In this document: positions 7,341 through 13,554 of the stretch, piece after piece
Position numbering within the stretch: position 1 is the stretch's first letter
Layout: each line of letters begins with the position of its first letter
NCBI GenBank assembly: GCA_945878835.1
Contig: CAMCUG010000022.1
Coordinates: 1-13,554, forward strand
DNA: 13,554 nucleotides
Direction of reading: 5' to 3'
Source: Chryseobacterium gleum
GTDB taxonomy: Bacteria; Bacteroidota; Bacteroidia; Flavobacteriales_D; Sanyastnellaceae
Made by a program: the position numbers and the translations under genes
Notes under the pieces: generated by a model
Seen by the model: only the letters and a program-made list of their open reading frames with translations
The model's database searches: none
What the model was told of the DNA's origin: nothing

Positions 7341-8366
7341 ATGATAAAAAAAATTACCCTTTTTGCCATAAGCATCTTAGTTTTTTCTAGTGCTTTCGCA
7401 CAGATGAATGCTGTAATTTACTCTGAAGCCGGAGAAAAATTCACCCTTTACCTCAACGGTGAGGCCATGAATAGCGCGCCACAGTCAAACGTAAAGCTTC
7501 AGAATCTGACCTCTGAGTTTTATCAAGCTCGGGTAGATTTTCAAGATGCTACCCTAGCCGATTTCTCAAATAACAACTTCGCTCTTCATGCTGGTATGGA
7601 AGTAACCTACCAGGTGAAAAAGAACAAAAAGGGAGAATATGTCCTTCGCTTCTATACCGAGAACCCTATTTCTTCAACTGCAGCGAACCAGTCCAACGAC
7701 AACAATACCGCTGCGAAAGATTTTGCAGTAGTGGATGATGCTCCTGCGGCGCCAAGTGGTACCCAGACAAATACTACCGTCCAATCAGGTGGAACTAGCC
7801 AAACAACAACCACGACAACAGTTACAGGGACCAATTCCAATCAAAATAATACGGGGAGCATTGGCATGAACATCAACGTAGACGGCGTGAACATGGGAAT
7901 GAATGTAAACGTGAACGATGGCAGCAATGCAGGTAATGGCAATGTGGGAATGAATATCAACGTGGATGGAATGAACATGGGTATAAACATGACGGTTCCG
8001 GCGCACACCACTCGTCCAAGTGAACCTTCCCAAACTCAACCTTCCAATGCTACCATCGTCGGAAATGGAAATTGCACACGCTCAATGGATGCAGCTAGTT
8101 TCGGAAAAGCCAAACAAACCATTGAAAGCAAAGGGTTCGATGACACGAAACTTTCTTCAGCAAAGCAAGTAGCTAAAGCAAACTGCTTGACAACCGATCA
8201 AATTCTTGAAGTTATGAAGGTTTTCGGATTCGAAGAAAGTCGCTTAGAGTTTGCTAAATATGCTTATGACTTTTGCTTCGATCAGAACAACTACTACAAT
8301 GTAAGTCAAGGATTTAGCTTCGACTCCAGTACTGAAGAGTTGAATGAATACATTGAAACGAAATAA
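7341..8366 (+). CDS. Secreted DUF4476 domain protein with Gly/Asn repeat linker
   Basis: This 341-aa exported protein has unknown biochemical role. It has a Sec signal peptide with cleavage after A20 (AFA-QM). An N-terminal beta-rich domain (~22-108) contains FTLYLNGEAMN and ends in EVTYQVKKNKKGEYVLRFY. A low-complexity linker follows (~110-240), with a run of six Thr and then the repeat GMNxNVDGxNM. The C-terminal DUF4476 domain (~248-337) has FGKAKQTIESKGFDDTKLSSAK, LTTDQILEVMKVFGFEESRLEFAKYAYDFC and a final short helix, which fits that Bacteroidota-specific family well. Cysteines C245, C282 and C312 lie in or next to this domain. There is no lipobox, so it is probably periplasmic or released. 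The next gene starts one base after its stop, so it is most likely the first gene of the lipoprotein operon. Confidence 0.9.
   Translation: MIKKITLFAISILVFSSAFAQMNAVIYSEAGEKFTLYLNGEAMNSAPQSNVKLQNLTSEFYQARVDFQDATLADFSNNNFALHAGMEVTYQVKKNKKGEYVLRFYTENPISSTAANQSNDNNTAAKDFAVVDDAPAAPSGTQTNTTVQSGGTSQTTTTTTVTGTNSNQNNTGSIGMNINVDGVNMGMNVNVNDGSNAGNGNVGMNINVDGMNMGINMTVPAHTTRPSEPSQTQPSNATIVGNGNCTRSMDAASFGKAKQTIESKGFDDTKLSSAKQVAKANCLTTDQILEVMKVFGFEESRLEFAKYAYDFCFDQNNYYNVSQGFSFDSSTEELNEYIETK
7860..7997 (+). repeat. In-frame coding repeat, unit GMNxNVDGxNM
   Basis: Within the DUF4476 protein an 11-residue unit recurs at residues 175-185, 186-196 and 203-213, with a partial copy at 214-219. The two best copies (GMNINVDGVNM and GMNINVDGMNM) differ by one residue, yet many of their codons differ at the third base (GGC/GGA, AAC/AAT, GTA/GTG, GAC/GAT). 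The repeat therefore appears kept at the protein level and not freshly duplicated. Alternating hydrophobic and polar residues suggest short beta strands with Gly/Asn turns. Confidence 0.8.
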
Positions 8367-8367
8367 T

Positions 8368-9738
8368 ATGAAGAACTGGCTCTACCTCATAGCGGTTGCA
8401 ATACTCCTCAGCACCCAGGCTTGTCAAAACAGCAAGCACTACACGAAGCTTGCGCAAAAACAAGAAGCTGCCGGGCTGAACAAAGAAGCTTCTGAAAGTT
8501 ACTACACCGCCTTATGGAAAAAGCGTGCGAACATCGACGCTCAGATAGGTATGAAGAAAACAGGGCAAACAGTATTAAACGGAATGCTCAGTGAATTTAG
8601 CCAAAAAAGTAGTTTCGGAAATAAAAAGGACGCCGTGTACACATTCATTTCGGTGCGCGAATACCAATCAAAAATCAGGGGCGTTGGTGTTGAACTTCAA
8701 ATACCTGAATTTTATCTCGGCGATTTCGAAAAAGTAAAAAAATCCTTTCTTACCGAACTGTATGAGCAAGGAACTAAACTGTTGGAAGAAAATAAATTCA
8801 ACGACGCCGAAACAAACTTTAACGAAATCGGAAGACTCGATCCGAACTTCAAAGATGCCGGAGATTTAAAAGACATCGCCTACTTAGAGCCTATCTATCA
8901 GAAAGGTCTTGCCGAATTTGAAGCGAAACATTATCGCTCGGCATACGGCAGCTTCATAAAAGTTGAAGAGCGGAAATTGGGCTACAAAGAATCAGCAGAC
9001 TTGAAAAAGAAATGCATCGATAAAGGAAAATACACTGTAGCTCTTCTTCCGTTTACCAATGGCACCAATATGCAAGGAAGCGAAACCAAAGCAACAGCAT
9101 ACATTCTAAACGCGCTGACACAAATCAACGACCCATTTCTTCACGTTATCGATAGAGAAAATTTGAATAACATTCTTGCTGAACAACGCATACAAATGAG
9201 CGGAATTTTCTCTGAATCAAATGCTGTTGAAATTGGAAAAATTTCCGGAGCAAAGGCACTTATTACCGGGACTGTATTGAATCACACCGTGCAGAACGGG
9301 CAAATCAGAAAAGTTACCAGAAACGGTTTCGAATCGTACCAAGTCAAAAAAGTAAACGCTGAAGGCAAAACATTCTACGATACAGAATACAAGCCCATTC
9401 AATTCGATGAGTACTACAATTACGCAGAATCAAATGTTTCCATTCAATATAAAATGACTTCCATTGAAACGGCTTCTTTGATTAAGAACGATATTTTCAC
9501 TGAGAAGAAAAAAGACGAGGTTATTTATGCCATCTATGGGGGAAACACAAACAATCTGTTTCCAGCCAGCGGCAATGTTGTCAACACGAATTTCCGCGAT
9601 AGAAACACTTTGAAAGACATGTTAAGCGCTCGTAGAAATCTTCGTGACGGAAATGATTTAGCGAATGACCTTTACATTGAAATCGCTAAGAAAATCGCCG
9701 ATAACGTCAAAACACAAATGCAAACGCTCGTTCCTTAA
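8368..9738 (+). CDS. Lipoprotein with TPR-like region and CsgG-like domain
   Basis: Numbered from the ATG at 8368 (456 aa), it has a lipoprotein signal (MKNWLYLIAVAILLSTQAC) with lipidated C19. No acidic residue follows the cysteine, so it probably faces the periplasm. A helical region (~23-210) contains TPR-like pairs, for example GTKLLEENKFNDAETNFNEI and YQKGLAEFEAKHYRSAYGSF. A CsgG/TolB-N-like domain follows (~221-302): YTVALLPFTN, then VIDRENLNNILAEQ and KISGAKALITGTV. It is interrupted by a polar insert and resumes with SNVSIQYKMTSIETASLI (~356-372). CsgG forms the outer-membrane curli pore, but many relatives are non-pore assembly or accessory lipoproteins. An in-frame ATG at 8344 would add eight residues inside the upstream gene; the lipoprotein signal favours 8368. 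Its stop overlaps the next ATG (TAATG). Confidence 0.87.
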   Translation: MKNWLYLIAVAILLSTQACQNSKHYTKLAQKQEAAGLNKEASESYYTALWKKRANIDAQIGMKKTGQTVLNGMLSEFSQKSSFGNKKDAVYTFISVREYQSKIRGVGVELQIPEFYLGDFEKVKKSFLTELYEQGTKLLEENKFNDAETNFNEIGRLDPNFKDAGDLKDIAYLEPIYQKGLAEFEAKHYRSAYGSFIKVEERKLGYKESADLKKKCIDKGKYTVALLPFTNGTNMQGSETKATAYILNALTQINDPFLHVIDRENLNNILAEQRIQMSGIFSESNAVEIGKISGAKALITGTVLNHTVQNGQIRKVTRNGFESYQVKKVNAEGKTFYDTEYKPIQFDEYYNYAESNVSIQYKMTSIETASLIKNDIFTEKKKDEVIYAIYGGNTNNLFPASGNVVNTNFRDRNTLKDMLSARRNLRDGNDLANDLYIEIAKKIADNVKTQMQTLVP

Positions 9739-11120
9739 TGAAATTATTTTTAAAATACTTCCTCTTTCTCGGAATCATTCTGATGAACGCCTGCAGAGGA
9801 AAAGAAACTGTTAAAACAGTTGTTCCTCCTCCGCAACCAAAACCTGAATGGGTGTCTGCGCGACCTGTAAACTCCTCTTATTACATTGGAATTGCCACTT
9901 GCTCGAAAACCACACAGCCCGCAGATTATCAGGCCATCGCTAAAAAGCTCGCGCTGAATGACCTTGCTACGGAAATTTCTGTAAAGGTTGAAGGACAAAC
10001 CTTCTTCAACACCATGGAAGTAAATAAAGCGTTCAGTGAAAGTTTCAGTTCAAATGTAACCACGTCTTCTTCTGAAATGCTCGAAGACTATGAAGTTGCC
10101 GGTATCTGGGAAGACAAAGAGATGTATGCCATTTATTACAAGCTGAACAAATTCGACTATCAAAGTAAAAAAGCGCAGAAAAAAGAGAATATTATACGAG
10201 CTGCCTTTGATTATTTAATCAAGGGAAGAGAGGCTAAGAAATTAGGCAATATTCCTTCCGCCATTGATCTATTCTATCACGGTCTTTTTGCTCTGAAGCC
10301 CTATTGGACAGAAGTAAACCAAATGAAAGATGAGAGCGGAAAGGATATCTTCATTGATAACGAACTATTTTCTGAAATTCGCGCAGTTCTGGCAGATCTT
10401 CGATTCGAAACACCTTTGAAGAACATTGTACTTTCCTCTTCTAACGCTTTCAAAACGCAAGTGCCTGTAATGGTAACATACAAAGGCGTTGGCGTTCGCG
10501 GAATCAATGTAAGGTATGTATATCAGCGAGAAAACTACATGAAACCCAAAACAGCAATGTCGGATAATGATGGAATTATTCTCGCCGACATCGATAACAT
10601 TAGCCTGAAAACTAAAAACAATGCACTCGAGTTAAGTTTAGTCATTGACGCATTAGTGCCACAAGATTTAGATTCAGACCTAGCATTGGCACTCGTTGCT
10701 GGAATTAATACCGACCAAAGAAAAATACCCATTGAAGTTCTTGCTCCTAGTTTTTTTGTAACATCAAACGAATTCAAATTAGACGGTACCAAAACATCAA
10801 CTCTCGCTGAATCTGCACGAAACACCTTAATAAGCAAAGGAATGAGAATAGCAACAAGCGAGACTTCTGCAGACTTTGTTATTTATATAAACATAAACCC
10901 TAGAGCTGGGGAAGACATTCAGGGATTTAAGGTGGCTTATATCGATGGAAAGATTACAGTTAATGACACAAAAACAAGCTCTGCTATTTTCGAAAAAAGC
11001 ATCAACGGAGTAAAGGGAGTGCAACTTTCTCACGAAAACGCAGTCTTAGAAGCCTATAAAAAAGAACGTGAAAACGTTGAATCAACCCTGATTAGCGAAA
11101 TAATTAAAATAATTTTGTAA
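9738..11120 (+). CDS. Large LPP20-family lipoprotein
   Basis: This 460-aa lipoprotein has a type II signal peptide with the lipobox LMNAC and lipidated C19. A Pro-rich spacer (VVPPPQPKPEW) follows. Next comes an LPP20-type domain (~36-140): PEWVSARPVNSSYYIGIA, then QAIAKKLALNDLATEISVKVEG, then a region ending YAIYYKLNKFDY. A helical TPR-like stretch (~150-190; GREAKKLGNIPSAIDLFYHG) and a beta-rich Ig-like segment (~228-305; VPVMVTYKGVGVRGINVRYVY) come next. A C-terminal alpha/beta domain (~335-460) may be a second degenerate LPP20/LpoB-like fold. LPP20 proteins are outer-membrane lipoproteins; one relative is the flagellar FlgP, but no flagellar gene is seen here. Its ATG overlaps the CsgG-like gene's stop by one base, so the two are likely made in balance and may bind each other. 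Confidence 0.85.
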   Translation: MKLFLKYFLFLGIILMNACRGKETVKTVVPPPQPKPEWVSARPVNSSYYIGIATCSKTTQPADYQAIAKKLALNDLATEISVKVEGQTFFNTMEVNKAFSESFSSNVTTSSSEMLEDYEVAGIWEDKEMYAIYYKLNKFDYQSKKAQKKENIIRAAFDYLIKGREAKKLGNIPSAIDLFYHGLFALKPYWTEVNQMKDESGKDIFIDNELFSEIRAVLADLRFETPLKNIVLSSSNAFKTQVPVMVTYKGVGVRGINVRYVYQRENYMKPKTAMSDNDGIILADIDNISLKTKNNALELSLVIDALVPQDLDSDLALALVAGINTDQRKIPIEVLAPSFFVTSNEFKLDGTKTSTLAESARNTLISKGMRIATSETSADFVIYININPRAGEDIQGFKVAYIDGKITVNDTKTSSAIFEKSINGVKGVQLSHENAVLEAYKKERENVESTLISEIIKIIL

Positions 11121-11125
11121 GTTTG
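11118..11125 (+). promoter_or_regulatory. Possible internal -7 box before the small LPP20-like lipoprotein
   Basis: TAAGTTTG, overlapping the stop codon of the upstream gene, matches TAnnTTTG exactly. A start near 11132 would give a leader of about 37 nt before the ATG at 11169. No good TTTG -33 element is present (TTAG at 11092 is a weak fit). The 48-bp gap is the largest in this cluster, so extra transcription of the last gene is possible. Confidence 0.3.
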
Positions 11126-11168
11126 GCATAATAACTGAAAACAACAATTAAACTAATATCTTGACGAA

Positions 11169-11750
11169 ATGAAAACACGTATTACCCTTTTAGCAATTGC
11201 TGCAATGACATTGGTTGCTATTCCTTCTTGTAAGAAGAACAAAGACGAAGTAAAAACACCCGATCCGAAAGGAGAAGTAATTATTAACGAATACTGCGCA
11301 GGTGACCAATTCAAAAGCACCAAAGAAGCCTTCCGTTCAACTGCTACCGGCGAGAGCATGGATCGTGAAACGGCTAAGAAAAAAGCGCGTTCAAACTCTA
11401 TGTCTGAAATGGCAAAAACAATTAACGCTACAATGAAAATTGTTGGAGACAACTACGTAAACTCAACTGAAGTCAATAACAAAGAGGAAGTTACTGAGTC
11501 TTTCAACGAAATGGCTCGCACAGTAGTTGACCAAGAGCTTCGCGGTTGTATCGAAATCTGTGAGAAATTAACTCAACGTCCTGACGGAACTTATGTAAGC
11601 TATGTTGCTCTTGAATTAAGCGGGAACTCAATTGCAGATGCTTACCAAAGCGGTTTGTCTAAAAACGACAAATTGAAAGCAGACTACAACTACGAGAAAT
11701 TCAAAGAGACTTTCGACAAAGAAATGGAGAAACTTTCTCAAGGTAAATAA
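11169..11750 (+). CDS. Small LPP20-like lipoprotein, possibly surface-exported
   Basis: This 193-aa lipoprotein has signal peptide residues 1-20 and lipobox AIPSC with C21. Directly after the cysteine is KKNKDE, a Lys-Asp-Glu cluster that resembles the lipoprotein export signal K-(D/E)2 known in Bacteroidota, so surface exposure is possible. The body (~55-150) looks like an LPP20-type fold: ATGESMDRETAKKKARSNS with a long basic helix, a beta hairpin around NYVNSTEVNNKEEVTESF, then DGTYVSYVALELS. A charged helical tail (~162-193) follows. Three more cysteines (C43, C127, C131) could form a disulfide. It is the last gene before the strong terminator and appears to be a smaller paralogous partner of the preceding LPP20 lipoprotein. 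No enzymatic motif is visible. Confidence 0.83.
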   Translation: MKTRITLLAIAAMTLVAIPSCKKNKDEVKTPDPKGEVIINEYCAGDQFKSTKEAFRSTATGESMDRETAKKKARSNSMSEMAKTINATMKIVGDNYVNSTEVNNKEEVTESFNEMARTVVDQELRGCIEICEKLTQRPDGTYVSYVALELSGNSIADAYQSGLSKNDKLKADYNYEKFKETFDKEMEKLSQGK

Positions 11751-11764
11751 TCTTTAACCTCTTC

Positions 11765-11794
11765 AAAAAGGTCACTTCGGTGACCTTTTTTTTT
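11765..11794 (+). terminator. Strong intrinsic terminator with UUCG tetraloop
   Basis: GGTCAC (11770-11775), loop TTCG, and GTGACC (11780-11785) form a perfect six-pair stem. Flanking A5 (11765-11769) and T5 can extend it to 11 pairs, and the T-run reaches nine bases (11786-11794). It lies 14 nt after the stop of the small lipoprotein gene and ends the lipoprotein cluster. The T-run ends only four bases before the next ATG. Confidence 0.93.
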
Positions 11795-11798
11795 CACC

Positions 11799-13145
11799 AT
11801 GAAATCACTTTTAACCCTAATTCTAGCATTCGGACTTTCGATTGGTTTTGCACAAACGAATCTGAATCTTCATGTTGAAAATATTCCTGCACCGAACTCT
11901 AAAAAAGTATTTTTGGAAGCCTTCGAAAAAGACCAGTGGCAAATACTTGCCAATGCCGATTTAGATTTTGCTTATAACGTTTCCCTCACCTTTTCACCTT
12001 CCCATACTGGTCAGTATCGCTTGCGATTTTCAGGAACAGGAAAGGCCTGGACTGACTTCTATGTGAACCCGAAAACACTTCCGAAATCAGTTGAATTGAC
12101 TCTCGATTTTTCTAAACTCAACGGACTGCCGACTTCGCTTTTCAATTCAACAGAGCAAACAGATTATGTGGAATTGACCACCCTCTATTCAGCGCTTCAA
12201 CTGGAATACGATAGTTACAAATCGATTGCTCATCCTGCATTTTTAAACAAGCAAAAAATCATCAACAATAGAATTCTCGAGAAAGGAAAAGAGGGCAATC
12301 TAACGGAGGTATACGCGAACATAGCTCCGCTTTTCTCAAGAAGACTCCCCCATGATTTCATGCAGTTCGACAGCACTATTTACTTCAAACATTTTCTTGG
12401 AAATGTTGATTACAACAACGAAATTATTCTTTTCCATTATGCATTCGTTCGTGGATTGAACCAATACTTCAATCAACTATACAAAGCTTATCCGAAAGAA
12501 TATGCTCAGAAATTCACCGATGAACTGCTAGGCAGAATGGGTGAAAACGAAGCCGTGAATCAGTATTTGCATTCTTTCATTTTGAACAAAATGTTGGATT
12601 ATAAAAACGAAGACGGACTTAGCTATTACTTGAATAACTATGCAGACGGGTGTTCCGACAATGCTTCGTTCAATGTGAATACGAAGAACCTCATTGAATC
12701 GTTAAAGAATTGCACTCCCGGCAAAAAAGCCGCTGAACTGAAATACCCCAACCCAGAGGGTAAAATAATTTCGTTGGAAGAGACGTGCAAAAAGAATAAA
12801 ATAACATTGGTGATGTTTTGGAGAAGCAGCTGCTCGCATTGCGAAGAATTTCACCCACAACTTGTAGAAATTTACAAGAAATACCACGAAAAGGGCTTGG
12901 AAGTCTATGCCATTTCCATTGATAAAGAAGAAGCCCCTTGGAAAAATCATCTTTCAACACATCAACAACCCTGGATCAACGTCCTTCCTCCGATGGACAA
13001 GCGACCGTTTCTCGCTAAGCATTACCCTTCTCCATCTACACCAACATTAATTGCGCTTGATTCCAACATGAAAGTCGTGAGTAGACTCATTATGAGAAGC
13101 AGGTTGGAAAATTTCCTTGAAGAAAATATGGCTTATTTTGAATAA
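11799..13145 (+). CDS. Secreted TlpA-like thioredoxin-fold protein
   Basis: This 448-aa periplasmic protein probably acts as a thiol-disulfide reductase or redox-linked scaffold. It has a Sec signal peptide with cleavage after A18 (GFA-QT). The N-terminal beta domain (~20-105) resembles the DUF4369-type domain of Bacteroidota TlpA proteins. A long helical middle region (~115-305) follows, with no family I recognise with certainty. The C-terminal thioredoxin/AhpC-TSA domain (~310-445) has ITLVMFWRSSCSHCEEFHP, with active-site cysteines C345 and C348 (CSHC), then YAISID and the cis-Pro loop SPSTPTLIAL (P415). Two other cysteines, C285 and C305, lie upstream. The ATG at 11799 is the only one fitting the signal peptide. 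No promoter is evident between the terminator and the ATG. purA follows after 29 bases. Confidence 0.9.
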   Translation: MKSLLTLILAFGLSIGFAQTNLNLHVENIPAPNSKKVFLEAFEKDQWQILANADLDFAYNVSLTFSPSHTGQYRLRFSGTGKAWTDFYVNPKTLPKSVELTLDFSKLNGLPTSLFNSTEQTDYVELTTLYSALQLEYDSYKSIAHPAFLNKQKIINNRILEKGKEGNLTEVYANIAPLFSRRLPHDFMQFDSTIYFKHFLGNVDYNNEIILFHYAFVRGLNQYFNQLYKAYPKEYAQKFTDELLGRMGENEAVNQYLHSFILNKMLDYKNEDGLSYYLNNYADGCSDNASFNVNTKNLIESLKNCTPGKKAAELKYPNPEGKIISLEETCKKNKITLVMFWRSSCSHCEEFHPQLVEIYKKYHEKGLEVYAISIDKEEAPWKNHLSTHQQPWINVLPPMDKRPFLAKHYPSPSTPTLIALDSNMKVVSRLIMRSRLENFLEENMAYFE

Positions 13146-13150
13146 CCCAT

Positions 13151-13158
13151 TACTTTTG
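13151..13158 (+). promoter_or_regulatory. Candidate -7 box of purA
   Basis: TACTTTTG matches TAnnTTTG exactly, and a start near 13164 would give a leader of about 11 nt before the purA ATG. There is no clear TTTG about 19 nt upstream, so support is partial. I see no terminator in the 29-bp gap, so read-through from the TlpA-like gene is also possible. Confidence 0.35.
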
Positions 13159-13174
13159 CCCTTTACAAATCAGA

Positions 13175-13554
13175 ATGACCAAAGTAGATGTATTGTTAGG
13201 CCTTCAATGGGGCGACGAAGGAAAAGGAAAAATCGTCGATGTATTAACTCCAAAATATGACATCGTAGCCAGATTTCAAGGTGGACCAAACGCTGGCCAC
13301 ACCCTTGAATTCAATGGAACGAAACACGTTCTTCACACCATTCCTAGTGGAATTTTTCACGAGCATGTGACTAATATCGTTGGAAACGGAGTTGTCATTG
13401 ACCCTATCGTTTTCGCTACGGAAATAGAAAAACTTACTGCGAAAAATGTAAATGTTGCAGCTAGACTTTTGATTTCCAAAAAGGCACACCTCATTCTTCC
13501 AACACACAAACTTCTAGATGCGGCATCAGAAGCTGAAAAAGGAAAATCGAAAAT
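13175..13554 (+). CDS. purA: Adenylosuccinate synthetase (3' end missing)
   Basis: This enzyme joins IMP and aspartate using GTP to form adenylosuccinate, the first committed step to AMP. The first 126 codons are present and the gene runs off the right edge. The N-terminus has the hallmark GTP-binding loop QWGDEGKGK (11-19) with the catalytic base D14, the GGPNAGHT motif (36-43) with catalytic H42, and HTIPSGI (54-60). NIVGNGVVIDP (68-77) and the later ARLLISKKAHLILPTHK stretch also match the family closely. The ATG at 13175 gives the usual PurA N-terminus (MTKVDVLLGLQWGDEG). The rest of the protein, roughly 300 residues by family standard, is outside the window. Confidence 0.97.
   Translation, partial: MTKVDVLLGLQWGDEGKGKIVDVLTPKYDIVARFQGGPNAGHTLEFNGTKHVLHTIPSGIFHEHVTNIVGNGVVIDPIVFATEIEKLTAKNVNVAARLLISKKAHLILPTHKLLDAASEAEKGKSK

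Noticed and set aside
7785..8039. Minus-strand frame rich in His and Val repeats
   Set aside because: It is the antisense reading of the GMNxNVDG repeat and adjacent linker of the DUF4476 gene.
8344..8367. ATG at 8344 for the CsgG-like lipoprotein
   Set aside because: It lies inside the preceding gene and would put a polar stretch before the signal peptide. The ATG at 8368 gives a standard lipoprotein signal one base after the upstream stop.

Overview
The window looks like chromosomal housekeeping DNA from a member of the Bacteroidota, most likely a flavobacterium-like lineage. The sequence is AT-rich, and its genes have little or no Shine-Dalgarno signal. Several exact TAnnTTTG elements (the Bacteroidota -7 box) lie just upstream of genes. 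The protein set is also typical: DUF4476, tandem rhomboids behind mutL, a LYS9-type saccharopine dehydrogenase and a periplasmic TlpA-like protein. The family-level assignment is an inference.

The left half (1-7224) is one run of seven minus-strand genes that looks like a single operon. In transcription order these are: a saccharopine dehydrogenase; a small secreted protein of unknown function; a long-form ispH (last step of the MEP isoprenoid pathway); mutL (mismatch repair); two tandem rhomboid intramembrane proteases; and a membrane-anchored endonuclease/exonuclease/phosphatase-fold protein that runs off the left edge. Most junctions are 4-nt or 1-nt overlaps or gaps of a few bases, so translational coupling is likely. 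Only the ispH-mutL gap (51 nt) is longer.

A 116-bp divergent intergenic region (7225-7340) separates this run from plus-strand genes. The plus side starts with a four-gene envelope cluster that ends at a strong UUCG-loop terminator (11765-11794). Its members are a secreted DUF4476 protein with a glycine/asparagine repeat linker, a TPR-CsgG-like lipoprotein, a large LPP20-type lipoprotein and a small LPP20-like lipoprotein. All four are predicted to be exported and three carry lipoboxes, so together they look like an outer-membrane-associated complex whose function I cannot name. This is the best candidate in the window for an undescribed system.

The right end holds a secreted thioredoxin-fold (TlpA-like) protein whose start codon sits four bases after the terminator T-tract, followed by the 5' part of purA (adenylosuccinate synthetase). 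I saw no tRNA, rRNA, CRISPR, insertion sequence, phage or integration signature. No stretch longer than about 120 bases lacks a gene.
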